NCBI GenBank assembly: GCA_023440825.1
Contig: JAEXRL010000010.1
Span: forward strand, 1-47,180
DNA length: 47,180 nucleotides
Origin: Pseudomonadota bacterium
GTDB taxonomy: Bacteria > Pseudomonadota > Gammaproteobacteria > Burkholderiales > Burkholderiaceae_B
Direction: 5' to 3'
A model generated the notes under the pieces. The model ran no database searches. It saw only the letters and a list, made by a program, of their open reading frames with translations, and was not told the origin of the DNA. Numbering within the stretch: position 1 is the stretch's first letter; each line of letters starts with the position of its first letter. Positions 23,957 through 32,947 of this stretch are shown piece after piece. Made by a program: the position numbers and the translations under genes.

Positions 23957-26900
23957 TTATATCCCTGAAGCGTGGATGGGCGCTTCGGTAGATTGCATAA
24001 CATCCTCCATCAGGGGCGCAATAGTGCGTGTGGCCTCAGAGCCGGTCAGGTGGGCATGTAGGGACTGGACAGGGTACACATCAAGCTCTTGAATATAGGG
24101 CGCCCACATGGATGGATGTAAGGCCGTGCCAGCATGATCCAGGGCTGCCTGAAGGTACAGCGCTTTGCCTTGAAAGGGGCGATGCTGGTGCTGACGCACC
24201 AAGGCGTTATTGCTGGCCACCACCTGTATGATGGCGCCTAAGCGTTCATCCGACAGGGCGGCCAGAGGATGGGACTGGCTACGCAAAAACCCAATGACCC
24301 CTTCGCGACTTAAAGCCACATGGGGCAAGGCATCTGGATCATGTCCGGCAATATGGAGTAAGGCTTTATAAACTGCGTCGTCAGCAGGTTCGGGTTGATC
24401 ACGCCAGGCATCGCTAGGGTAAGCGTCCAGCATGGCTAACAAGCCCACGTGTTCGCCGCGCATTTGCAGTTCTACTGCCATAGCCTGGGCAATAATTCCG
24501 CCTACTGACCATCCCGCAAGGTGGTAGGGGCCGTGGGATTGTAGCGCTTGAATTTGATCAACATAATCACTGGCCATGGCTTCCAGACTGTGGCTGGAAG
24601 GGTGGATTTGACCATCTAGGCTTCGAGCCTGTAGGCCATATATGGCACGCCCTGGAGGTAGTTCGCGTGCCAGTTGCCCATAGCACCAGCACAAGCCGCC
24701 TGCCGGATGCACGGTAAAGAGGGCAGGTAGACTGGTCTGAGTGGCTGGACGTAAATGAAAAATGGGGCCAAAGCCGTCTTCATGCGCCGAGCGTGCCGTG
24801 GCATTGCGCTGTAAGTGCTGTGCGAGGCGGCGTACGCTGGGATACTCGAAGATGGTACCTATGGAAACGTCCATGTCCAGCTTTTGTCGCAGTTGCAGTG
24901 CCAGCCTAGCGGCCAGTAAAGAGTGGCCTCCCAAACTAAAGAAGTCATCGTCGGCATACACAGGCTCAGTACGCGTTAGTACCTCATTAAAGCTGGCGCC
25001 AATGGTTTCTTGTAAGACACCCTCTAGGGGGGCGCCTTCAGTACGGGAGGACAAGAAGGGTGGAGGCAGCGCTTTACGATCTAGCTTGCCATTAGTGGTA
25101 ACCGGAAGCTGATCTAGCCAGATAAGGGCAGCTGGCAGCATATAGTCGGGCAGACGCTGGGCGGCAAAGTCCAGTAAGGCCTGGGTATCGATGTGCTGAC
25201 TAGGGTCGGCGACCAGATAAGCGACAATGGCCTGTTGCTCAGGGCTCTGGGTATAGGCAATAACGGCAAGCTGGGCGACTGCCGGATGTGCACCGAGTAC
25301 GGCTTCAATTTCGCCTAGCTCAATGCGCTGGCCTCGTAATTTAATCTGGTGATCAGAACGGCCTAGAAAAAGCAGTGCGCCGTCAGGACGCCAGCGAGCC
25401 AGATCGCCCGTGGCGTACATGCGAGTGCCATGGACAGGATAGGGGTCGGGTTTGAAACTTTGTGCTGTGAGAGCTTCTTGACGCCAATAACCTTGAGCCA
25501 ATTGACGCCCGGCCAGATACAAGTCACCGCTTACGCCTGGCGGTAAAGGGCGCAAATATTCATCCAGCACATAAAGCGCCGTATTCCATACGGGATAGCC
25601 TATGGGCACGGGTTGCGAATCGTCTTGCGCGCTGGCCGGCCAGTAAGACACGTCTACGGCAGCCTCGGTAGGCCCATACAGGTTATGCAGCTCAGCTTGA
25701 ACGGTGCGATGAAAACGGTCTCGCAAGGTGGCTGGTAATTCTTCACCACTGCAAAATACTAAGCGGGTCTGTATGCCTTGTACGCTAGGCTCTTCCAGAA
25801 AAGCAGCCAGCATAGAGGGCACAAAGTGCATGACGCTAATGCCGTGCTGGCGAACGAGGGTGGCCAGTTGTTGGGGGTCACGGTGCGCATCGGGCGGTGC
25901 AACGACCAGGCAGCCCCCGGACATGAAGGCCAGAAAAAACTCCCATACAGACACGTCAAAGGTCGCAGGTGTTTTTTGCAAAATGCGATCCTGAGGCCCA
26001 ATCTGGTAATGTTCTTGCATCCAGAGTAAGCGGTTGACGATAGCGCTGTGATTGACCAGAACACCTTTGGGTGTGCCTGTAGATCCCGATGTATAGAGTA
26101 GGTAAGCGGGGTGCTCTGGAGTGGCTGGGCACCCCGCTTCAAATTGGCGTGGGTACAGCAGATCGGGCGTGCACGAGGGCGTGGCAAAATCAGCTAAGCC
26201 ATTATGTAGCAGTACGCGAGCCTGAGCGCTGTCCAGTATGGTGCTTAGGCGATCATGGGGTTGTGTAGCGTCCAAGGGCAGATAAGCAGCACCTAGTCGG
26301 CATATGGCCAGTATAGCCAGAACCAGCTCCAGCGAGCGTGGGAGCGCTAGAGCAACAATATCACCTGTCTGCACGCCTTGGTCTTGTAACTGGGCGGCCA
26401 GACGACGGGTGAGCAGGTCTAGCTCCGAGTAAGGCAAGCGGCGACCGTTACACTCCAGTGCTATGGCCTCGCTGCGCGCCTGAATTTGGGGTTCTATCAG
26501 TTGCCAGAGCGTGGTGTCCGGTACGGGATGCTGTGTTTGATTAACGGTGTAGATCCAGTGCTGATGCTCTGCCGCGGTCAGTGTGGGCACCTGTGAAAGC
26601 GTGTCACACTGTAAAGCCCGTATTAAAAATTCGTGCAGGCGCACACTGTGATCCCGCAGCTCTTGTTGCGTATACAGTTTGGGGTTGGCCTCTAGCTCCA
26701 TACGCATGCCAGCCCCGTCTGCCGCAGCTCGGAAGGTAAAGTTGAGGTCTTCGACGGGCCCAGCACACAGCACTGTTTGGCTCGCTTGCAGGCCAGCTTG
26801 TGCGTAAGGCGCGTCAAAGGGCAGCATATTTAGGATGGGGCCGTGTAAACGCTGCATGCCGCCTAACAGACCTAAGTCGCGGCGCAATTGTTCGCTACGA

Positions 26901-27904
26901 TAGCGTCCATGGCGGCGAGCTTTACGCAAGGTCTTACTTACTTGAATCAGGTAGTCATCCAGGGCCTGAGTTTCATCAATGTGGATGACAACAGGCATCA
27001 CGTTCATAACCGTGGATACAACCCGTGCGCTGGCGCTACCTAGGCGACCCATAAAAGGCACGCCGACGGTGCTGGGGGTCTGGCGTGTATGCCGTTTGAT
27101 ATAGGCGCTGCATAAGGCCGTTAGGATGTCTGGCCAGCTTAGCTGACTGCTTTGGGCTTTGGCTTGTAGTGCTTCAATGAGTGCGGTGCTGGCGGTGTGT
27201 CGCTCTAGCAAGAAATGGTGCGCACTTAAAGCGCTGTGTTCAGTCAGGCTTAGCGCGGATTGGACCTGTGCCAGATGACCCATCCAGAAAGCGCGATCTG
27301 CTTGAGCCTGCTCAGACTCGCGATAACGTTTGTCTTCCTCTTGGACCAGATCCAGACGACCTAAGGGGGGGCCGGGATCTTTCCCATGACATAAGGCATC
27401 GTAGAGTCGTACTACGCGTGATTCGATGAGCGCCATGCCGTAGCCATCGGCGGCCAGATGGTGGACTCGTTGATACCATTGCACGTGCTCTTTGGCGATG
27501 ATGAAAACGATGTGTCGAGCCAAGGGCTGGGTTTCAGTATTGATAGGCGTATGCAAGTCGTTTTGCATCAACTCATGCGCCAGATCCAGTGCGTTGGCGT
27601 GCTCACTGAGGTCGATCAGTTCAACTTCAGGGCAGGCATGAGGCATGATCCGTTGTTCGGGACCCTGGGAACCCAAGCGGGTGTGTATGTGTAGCGCGTC
27701 CGCTTCCTGCAGGGTTTGATTAATCGCCTGGATAAAGCACGACAGATCGATAGGGCTATGTATGTCGGTGCGGTGTCCGGTATTAAAAATCGGATTGTCA
27801 GGGTCCAGACTTTGGGCATACCAAAGCCCTTCCTGAGCCTGAGTCAAGGGTTGCCACGTAGTGGTATCGATGAGCATGCTTTCAGCGCAAAACGGGTGAT
27901 TCAT
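23957..27904 (-). CDS. entF: EntF-like nonribosomal peptide synthetase (C-A-T-TE, serine)
   Basis: A 1315-residue single-module synthetase. The condensation domain (about 15-440) has HHLAADG at 148-154. The adenylation domain (about 465-950) has LLYTSGSTGTPKG at 602-614 and NGK at 938-940. The carrier has GGHS with the phosphopantetheine Ser995, and the thioesterase has GWSVGG with Ser1133 and a His near 1283-1285. The ten specificity positions read D650, V651, W654, H693, F717, S719, L742, V750, D751, K940, which is the EntF serine code DVWHFSLVDK. It should therefore join DHB to serine and cyclise three units, giving an enterobactin-type product. The length is close to EntF (1293). It starts 22 bp after the carrier gene. 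Confidence 0.94.
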   Translation of the reverse strand: MNHPFCAESMLIDTTTWQPLTQAQEGLWYAQSLDPDNPIFNTGHRTDIHSPIDLSCFIQAINQTLQEADALHIHTRLGSQGPEQRIMPHACPEVELIDLSEHANALDLAHELMQNDLHTPINTETQPLARHIVFIIAKEHVQWYQRVHHLAADGYGMALIESRVVRLYDALCHGKDPGPPLGRLDLVQEEDKRYRESEQAQADRAFWMGHLAQVQSALSLTEHSALSAHHFLLERHTASTALIEALQAKAQSSQLSWPDILTALCSAYIKRHTRQTPSTVGVPFMGRLGSASARVVSTVMNVMPVVIHIDETQALDDYLIQVSKTLRKARRHGRYRSEQLRRDLGLLGGMQRLHGPILNMLPFDAPYAQAGLQASQTVLCAGPVEDLNFTFRAAADGAGMRMELEANPKLYTQQELRDHSVRLHEFLIRALQCDTLSQVPTLTAAEHQHWIYTVNQTQHPVPDTTLWQLIEPQIQARSEAIALECNGRRLPYSELDLLTRRLAAQLQDQGVQTGDIVALALPRSLELVLAILAICRLGAAYLPLDATQPHDRLSTILDSAQARVLLHNGLADFATPSCTPDLLYPRQFEAGCPATPEHPAYLLYTSGSTGTPKGVLVNHSAIVNRLLWMQEHYQIGPQDRILQKTPATFDVSVWEFFLAFMSGGCLVVAPPDAHRDPQQLATLVRQHGISVMHFVPSMLAAFLEEPSVQGIQTRLVFCSGEELPATLRDRFHRTVQAELHNLYGPTEAAVDVSYWPASAQDDSQPVPIGYPVWNTALYVLDEYLRPLPPGVSGDLYLAGRQLAQGYWRQEALTAQSFKPDPYPVHGTRMYATGDLARWRPDGALLFLGRSDHQIKLRGQRIELGEIEAVLGAHPAVAQLAVIAYTQSPEQQAIVAYLVADPSQHIDTQALLDFAAQRLPDYMLPAALIWLDQLPVTTNGKLDRKALPPPFLSSRTEGAPLEGVLQETIGASFNEVLTRTEPVYADDDFFSLGGHSLLAARLALQLRQKLDMDVSIGTIFEYPSVRRLAQHLQRNATARSAHEDGFGPIFHLRPATQTSLPALFTVHPAGGLCWCYGQLARELPPGRAIYGLQARSLDGQIHPSSHSLEAMASDYVDQIQALQSHGPYHLAGWSVGGIIAQAMAVELQMRGEHVGLLAMLDAYPSDAWRDQPEPADDAVYKALLHIAGHDPDALPHVALSREGVIGFLRSQSHPLAALSDERLGAIIQVVASNNALVRQHQHRPFQGKALYLQAALDHAGTALHPSMWAPYIQELDVYPVQSLHAHLTGSEATRTIAPLMEDVMQSTEAPIHASGI

Positions 27905-27926
27905 AAGAAACGAGTAATGGGTGACC

Positions 27927-28169
27927 TTACTTTCGATTGTCGATCAGTGCCCACCACTGAGCCAAGGTCAGGACGGCAGCCATATCGGAAAACTCCAGCT
28001 TGGCCCCAGCGTCACGCCAGCGGGAGGCCAGCGTCATGATGCGCATCGAGTCCAGCCCTAGGTCGAGCAAGTTGTCATCGTCACGAATTTCGCTGGGATC
28101 TTCGTGTAGCATGAGCGCGATATCGTGACGCATGCGTTCCAGAGTAATAGGGGATGTGGTGTTTGACAT
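27927..28169 (-). CDS. Free-standing aryl carrier protein
   Basis: An 80-residue carrier protein with LGLDSMRIM, in which Ser41 is the phosphopantetheine attachment site. It should accept DHB from EntE and present it to the condensation domain of the EntF-like synthetase. In E. coli and Bacillus this carrier is fused to the isochorismatase (EntB, DhbB); here it is separate and lies between entE and the synthetase gene, 13 bp after entE. The C-terminal half (FSDMAAVLTLAQWWALI) matches EntB-type carriers. Confidence 0.92.
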   Translation of the reverse strand: MSNTTSPITLERMRHDIALMLHEDPSEIRDDDNLLDLGLDSMRIMTLASRWRDAGAKLEFSDMAAVLTLAQWWALIDNRK

Positions 28170-28182
28170 GGTGTATAGCGAT

Positions 28183-29817
28183 TCAGGAGTTATCGAGTTG
28201 AGCTCGTAATTGAGCGCGCAGTTCTTTACGGCTGATTTTCAAAGCGGCGGTTTCCACAAACTGATCTACAAAGACGACCTGATCGGGAACTTTAAAATCG
28301 GCCAGTCCCCGTTCACGTATCCAGCGCTTGATATCCATAGCACGTGGTCTTTCGGCTCGAGCAATAATAAAGGCGCAACTGCGTTCGCCAAGAAACTCGT
28401 CAGGTATGGACACAACAGCGGCATCAAATACTTGTGGATGAGCCAGCAAATGGTCTTCGATTTCTTCAGCCGAGATTTTCTCGCCTGCGCGATTGATGTG
28501 GTCATTGGCACGACCCTGCACAACGAGGTAGCCCTGTGCAGTGCGGCGCACGACATCGCCGGTACGATAAAAACCATCTTCAGTGAATGAGCGTGCATTG
28601 GCGCTGGGGTTGTTATGGTAGGCGCGGATTGTGTAAGGGCCACGAGTGAGCAGATAGCCGCTTTCACCCTCGGCAACAGGCTGACCCTGATCGTCGATAA
28701 TCAATACTTCATCGTCAGGGCTGATGGGGCGGCCTTGAGTATGAATGATGGTGTCTTCGTCATCATCCAGACGTGTGTAGTTCACCAGCCCTTCGGCCAT
28801 GCCAAAAACTTGTTGCAGAGTTACCCCCAGAACGGGGCGTACACGTTTGGCCACTTCTGCTGCCAGTTTGGCTCCGCCAACTTGTATCACCTTCAAGCTA
28901 CTTAGGTCGGACTGAGTTTTTTCAGCGGCCTCCAGCCACAGCAAGAGCAGCGGCGGAACTAGGCTGGTAGTGCTTACTTTTTCGCGTTCAATCAGTGCAA
29001 AGCATTGGTCTGGGCTAGGAGCCGGGCTCAGCACTACGCGTCCGCCTGCGTACAAGGTGCCCAGAAAGCCAGGGGAGCTCATGGGGAAATTATGCGCAAT
29101 CGGCAATGCCCCTAAATACACACTGTGGGCATCCAGGCCAGCAATCTTGGCACTTTCACGCAGGGTATAGATATAGTCGTCGTGTGTGCGTGGAATGAGT
29201 TTAGATAAGCCTGTACTACCACCTGAAATCTGTAAAAAAGCGACATCGTCAGGCGAAGCGGCATTAGCTGGTAGTGCTGCGTGCTCATGACCTAAAGCTT
29301 GCAAGTCTGCCAGTGCGCAGAATTCCTGTGCCTGACCAACAATCCACACATGCTTGATCTGCGGACAGCGTGCCTGCAGTTCGCGGGCTAAGGGCAGATA
29401 ATCAAAACCAGCGTAGTGGTCTATGCCAATATAGCCAACTGTGTCGGCACCGTTAGCAAAATGCTCGACCTCGGCAATGCGGTGGGCGGGCAGAGCGTAG
29501 ACAGGAATTGCGCCGATGCGAAACAAGGCAAATATCACGCTGATAAATTCAGGAATATTAGGTAGGTGTACTAATACACGTTGCCCTTTCTGTAAGCCTT
29601 GCCTGAGCAGGCCAGCCGCCAATTGATTGGCGTACTCATTTAGCTGTGCATAGGACCAGCGTTGTTCGCCACCCACGACAGCGAGTCGGTCGGGATGCTG
29701 CTGGGCACGAGCCTCTAGCCACTGGCCGAAGGTTTCGCCTTGCCAGTAGCCTTTTTCGCGATAGCGCTGCGCAAAGTCAGCAGGCCAGATTTGTTTAGGA
29801 TTAATCATATTGCTCAT
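28183..29817 (-). CDS. entE: 2,3-dihydroxybenzoate-AMP ligase
   Basis: Activates DHB with ATP and loads it on the aryl carrier protein. The 544-residue adenylating enzyme shows the EntE/DhbE N-terminus (WPADFAQRYREKGYWQGETFG), the P-loop-like SGGSTGLSKLIPRTH, HNFPMSSPGFLG typical of aryl-acid ligases, YRTGDVVRR, GRANDHINRAGEKISAEEIE, and the catalytic Lys in KISRKEL. ATG 29817 overlaps the end of entD; a second ATG at 29808 is possible. Neither has a clear ribosome binding site, so coupling to entD is likely. A Fur-like box lies over the junction. Confidence 0.96.
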   Translation of the reverse strand: MSNMINPKQIWPADFAQRYREKGYWQGETFGQWLEARAQQHPDRLAVVGGEQRWSYAQLNEYANQLAAGLLRQGLQKGQRVLVHLPNIPEFISVIFALFRIGAIPVYALPAHRIAEVEHFANGADTVGYIGIDHYAGFDYLPLARELQARCPQIKHVWIVGQAQEFCALADLQALGHEHAALPANAASPDDVAFLQISGGSTGLSKLIPRTHDDYIYTLRESAKIAGLDAHSVYLGALPIAHNFPMSSPGFLGTLYAGGRVVLSPAPSPDQCFALIEREKVSTTSLVPPLLLLWLEAAEKTQSDLSSLKVIQVGGAKLAAEVAKRVRPVLGVTLQQVFGMAEGLVNYTRLDDDEDTIIHTQGRPISPDDEVLIIDDQGQPVAEGESGYLLTRGPYTIRAYHNNPSANARSFTEDGFYRTGDVVRRTAQGYLVVQGRANDHINRAGEKISAEEIEDHLLAHPQVFDAAVVSIPDEFLGERSCAFIIARAERPRAMDIKRWIRERGLADFKVPDQVVFVDQFVETAALKISRKELRAQLRAQLDNS

Positions 29818-30541
29818 GATAATGAGAACTATTGCATAAATTGGGTGAGTTGTCAGTGTTGTCGTGACGGTTTATGTGTTTTTGTAGCGTCGCGGCGCTT
29901 AGCTCGTGCAGATCAACGGCATGGGGAGGGTGGGCACAGCTCCAGGCGAGTGAGTAGCTGTCTTGCCAGAGGCTTCTTGCTACGTGTAGACCGTTTAGGA
30001 CGGAATGTTCAGAGCGTACCGTGGCGGTATTGCTGTCCTTGGGTATCAGTTCTAGCGCCAGAGGGGCGATCTGAAACCCCGTACCCGCTGCCTTCAGAGC
30101 CGCCTCTTTACTGCACCAGGCGTGATAAAAGTCGGATCTAGAATGAATGCGCATTTGCTCTTGGGCAGTAAAGCAATGTTCCAGGAGTCCGGCCTCGGGA
30201 GAGTCTGCGTGGTATTCGATATCTACGCCCACGGGGTAACGGGCTAAGGCAATGACCACCCATTGCCCACTATGCGAAATATTGAAATGCCAGCCCTTGG
30301 AAGGAGCCGCCAGCACAGGCTTGCCTTGTGATTGCAGACTAAATCGGATGGTATTGGCTGGGCAGGACAGTTTGTCGGCCAAGAGTAGGCGAGTAGCGGC
30401 ATGCGCTAGGATACTGCGCAATTGATCGGCATGCTGGCGTCGCCGCTGCCAGTGCTGTAGTTGCAAAGAGGGAATGAGTTGGCGCAGGTGTCGCTCAAAT
30501 TGGTAAGCGAGCGCAAGGGGTAAGCAATGCAGGCTGATCAT
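29801..30541 (-). CDS. entD: 4'-phosphopantetheinyl transferase, Sfp/EntD type
   Basis: Attaches phosphopantetheine to the aryl carrier protein and the EntF-like carrier domain. The 246-residue protein has the family signatures: FNISHSGQWVVIAL, VGVDIEYH with the Mg-binding Asp and Glu, and WCSKEAALKAAGTGF. ATG 30541 overlaps the livF-type stop by 4 bp (ATGA), which is better supported than the longer frame from 30589. Its 3' end overlaps the entE start by 17 bp. It joins the Liv-type transporter genes to the siderophore synthesis genes. Confidence 0.93.
   Translation of the reverse strand: MISLHCLPLALAYQFERHLRQLIPSLQLQHWQRRRQHADQLRSILAHAATRLLLADKLSCPANTIRFSLQSQGKPVLAAPSKGWHFNISHSGQWVVIALARYPVGVDIEYHADSPEAGLLEHCFTAQEQMRIHSRSDFYHAWCSKEAALKAAGTGFQIAPLALELIPKDSNTATVRSEHSVLNGLHVARSLWQDSYSLAWSCAHPPHAVDLHELSAATLQKHINRHDNTDNSPNLCNSSHYHEQYD
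29818..29836 (-). promoter_or_regulatory. Putative Fur box at the entD-entE junction
   Basis: GATAATGAGAACTATTGCA (plus strand) matches the 19-bp Fur consensus GATAATGATAATCATTATC at about 13 positions, with a perfect first hexamer. It shares the 10-mer AATGAGAACT with the candidate box at 38914-38932. It lies directly upstream of the entE ATG and inside the entD coding end, so an internal iron-regulated promoter is possible, but coding constraint may explain part of the match. Confidence 0.45.
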
Positions 30542-31257
30542 AAACCCACGCCTAGATACTGTTGCTGCAGATGCGTGTGCTGCTGCCACTCGTGTACAGA
30601 GCCATCAAACACGAGACGGCCATTGAGCAGCACGAGCACGCGGGTCGCGAGGCTAAGCGCTAGCGATGAGTTTTGTTCGGCCAAGATCAGTGTGTAACCG
30701 CGGGCTTGTAACTGGCGTAATTGTGGCAGTAGCACATCGCTAATGGTCATAGGAGCAAGACCCTCACTGGGCTCATCCAGCACAATGGTGCGCGACTGGG
30801 TGAGTAAGGCGCGTGCCAGTGCCAAGAGCTGGCGCTCACCACCGCTAAGGTTGGCGCAGTTCTGATGTCGTCGTTCGTATAAGCGTGGCATATCGGCATA
30901 AATATCAGCCAGCTTTACCAAGGGAGGATGAGTGCCGGGGTGAAGCTGAGCCAGTCGCAAGCTTTCTGAGACACTAAGGGTGTTGAAAACTCCGCGACCC
31001 TGAGGAACCAGTGCAAGGCCTAGGCGTGCAATGCGGTAGGTGGGTAGTTGAGCAATGGCCTGCCCGTGTATATGTATCGTGCCTTGCCAGGAGGGGCCTA
31101 TATTGAACAGGGAATGCAGCAAGCTGGTTTTACCTGCGCCGTTACGCCCTAGCAGGGCAACACTTTGGCCTGCCTGTACGGATAGCTCCAGATCGCAAAG
31201 CACCTGTGCCTGACCATAAAAAGCGTTGAGACCAGCGACCTGTAGCACGGTACTCAT
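30538..31257 (-). CDS. Liv-type ABC transporter ATPase (LivF-like)
   Basis: A 239-residue ATPase of the branched-chain amino acid (HAAT) transporter class. Walker A is GRNGAGKTS, the signature motif is LSGGERQ, and Walker B is TIVLDEPSEGLAP, the last typical of LivF. ATG 31257 (MSTVLQVAGLNAFYGQ) overlaps the preceding ATPase gene by 4 bp; the longer frame from 31341 lies inside that gene. The 3' end overlaps entD by 4 bp. This direct coupling to entD places the transporter in the siderophore operon. Confidence 0.92.
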   Translation of the reverse strand: MSTVLQVAGLNAFYGQAQVLCDLELSVQAGQSVALLGRNGAGKTSLLHSLFNIGPSWQGTIHIHGQAIAQLPTYRIARLGLALVPQGRGVFNTLSVSESLRLAQLHPGTHPPLVKLADIYADMPRLYERRHQNCANLSGGERQLLALARALLTQSRTIVLDEPSEGLAPMTISDVLLPQLRQLQARGYTLILAEQNSSLALSLATRVLVLLNGRLVFDGSVHEWQQHTHLQQQYLGVGL

Positions 31258-32021
31258 GTGTGTTGTTCCATAGGAGTAAGAGTACCCAGATAGGCCTGTT
31301 GTACAGCGGCGTGTTGTCGGATGTTCGCGGGGGTATCGCAAGCAAGCAGCTGGCCGTTACTGAGTACGGCAATGCGCTGACAGTGTTCCATCACGATGTC
31401 TACGTCGTGGCTAATCAAGAGCACTCCGCATGTTTTGCTATGTCTTTGGGTAAGGCGCATGATGGACTGGGATTCAGCGGGAGATAGGCCTGCTGTGGGT
31501 TCATCTAATAACAGCAACTTAGGCTGCTGTGCTAGGCAAATGAGCACGTCCAAGATACGCTGCTCGCCATACGATAAGCTGCCTGCCAGCACACTGGCGC
31601 GGCTTTCCAGCTCGGTGTGCTGCAGGAGATTTTGAGCAAGAGTGTGGCTGCTGTGTAGCCAGTGGGAAGCACGCCACCAACGGTATGCACTGCCTTGTCG
31701 CACGCGCAGGGCTAAGGCCAAATTATCAAGAATGCTTAAATCGGGGAAGATCCGGCTGCTTTGAAAGCTGCGTGCAATACCTAGGCGGGCGCGTTGCGCA
31801 ACGCTTAAGGCGGTAATAGATTGGCCAGCAAAAGTAAGCTGCCCTTGGTCAACGTGGTTTTGGCCACTGATTACATTGAATAGGCTGGTTTTTCCGGCTC
31901 CGTTCGGACCGATAATCCCCATGATTTCGGTTTCTTGTAGGCTAAGTGTAATGTTGTCCAATATGCGTAAGCCGCCCACTTGGCGGCGTATGCCGTGCAG
32001 TTGTAGTAGCGCGGTGCTCAT
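31254..32021 (-). CDS. Liv-type ABC transporter ATPase (LivG-like)
   Basis: A 255-residue ATPase with Walker A GPNGAGKTSLFNVISG, the LivG-type signature LSYGEQRILDV, and Walker B LLLLDEPTAGLSPAE. It pairs with the LivF-like ATPase on the inner face of the membrane. It overlaps the LivM-like gene upstream and the LivF-like gene downstream by 4 bp each. The substrate is not indicated by the ATPase. Confidence 0.93.
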   Translation of the reverse strand: MSTALLQLHGIRRQVGGLRILDNITLSLQETEIMGIIGPNGAGKTSLFNVISGQNHVDQGQLTFAGQSITALSVAQRARLGIARSFQSSRIFPDLSILDNLALALRVRQGSAYRWWRASHWLHSSHTLAQNLLQHTELESRASVLAGSLSYGEQRILDVLICLAQQPKLLLLDEPTAGLSPAESQSIMRLTQRHSKTCGVLLISHDVDIVMEHCQRIAVLSNGQLLACDTPANIRQHAAVQQAYLGTLTPMEQHT

Positions 32022-32947
32022 GCCCGCCTCCGGCGAATCAGACCATTGGGCATGAATAGCACAGTGGCGACAAAAATCAGGCCTATCAGTAGCTGCCAGC
32101 GTTCGGTATAAGAGCTGATATAGGTTTGAATAAACAAATAAATCAGGGTTCCTGCAAAAGCACCGCGCAGGCTGCTGACTCCGCCGATCACGCCCATAAT
32201 GATGAGGGTGGCAGAAAAGCTCCAGTGCACCTGGGCAGGACTGATATATTGATTGATAAAGGGGTAGAGGCTTCCTGCCAGACCACTGACGGCCCCGCTA
32301 ACGAGCATGGCTTGCAGGCGTATGCGCCACAGTTGATAGCCCAGGGCTTGCATACGCAAGGCCTGATCACGCAGACCATTCAGCGCCAGACCTGCGGGTG
32401 AGCGTGTATACGAGCGTAGTACCAACCAGCCTAGCAGTGCGATGAACCAACTGAGAAAAAGCAGACCCAGCGGCTGATCCAGCGTCCACTCGCCTAGGTG
32501 AAGCTTGGGAAAGCCGCGCAGACCGTCGGCGCCGCCACTGAACTCGCGCCAGCGAAATACGATTTCCCAAATAAGCTGGCCGCACACCAGAGTTAAGATC
32601 ATAAAGAAGAGGCCACTGGAGCGCAGGCTAAGCACAGCGAGCAGCAGGGCAAGCAGGGTACCGCTAAAGGTACCAATCAGAAGGATCAGAAATAGATTGG
32701 CTCCTAGGTGCTGGCTGGACCATGCTGCGACATAGGCCGCGGTACCAAATACGGCACCTTGCGCTAGCGTGACTAGACCCCCGTGACCAATGAGCAGATT
32801 GGTGCACATCACCGCGCAGGCAATCAGTAGTGCCTCGGCAAGGAAGCGCCATAAAAATGCATCGCCTAACAATAGGGCCAGTAGCAGGCCTAGAGCGAAG
32901 AGAGTGAGAAAACCCAGTTGGGCAGGAAGATCACGACCTAGGATCAT
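32018..32947 (-). CDS. Liv-type ABC transporter permease (LivM-like)
   Basis: A 309-residue inner-membrane protein with about eight to ten hydrophobic segments and the family landmarks NLLIGHGGLVTLAQGAVFGTAAY, GRT-less cytoplasmic loop LNGLRDQALRMQALGY, and GAVSGLAGSLYPFINQYISP followed by GVIGGVSSLRGAFAGTLI. It forms the channel with the LivH-like permease. It overlaps neighbouring genes by 4 bp on both sides. Confidence 0.92.
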   Translation of the reverse strand: MILGRDLPAQLGFLTLFALGLLLALLLGDAFLWRFLAEALLIACAVMCTNLLIGHGGLVTLAQGAVFGTAAYVAAWSSQHLGANLFLILLIGTFSGTLLALLLAVLSLRSSGLFFMILTLVCGQLIWEIVFRWREFSGGADGLRGFPKLHLGEWTLDQPLGLLFLSWFIALLGWLVLRSYTRSPAGLALNGLRDQALRMQALGYQLWRIRLQAMLVSGAVSGLAGSLYPFINQYISPAQVHWSFSATLIIMGVIGGVSSLRGAFAGTLIYLFIQTYISSYTERWQLLIGLIFVATVLFMPNGLIRRRRA

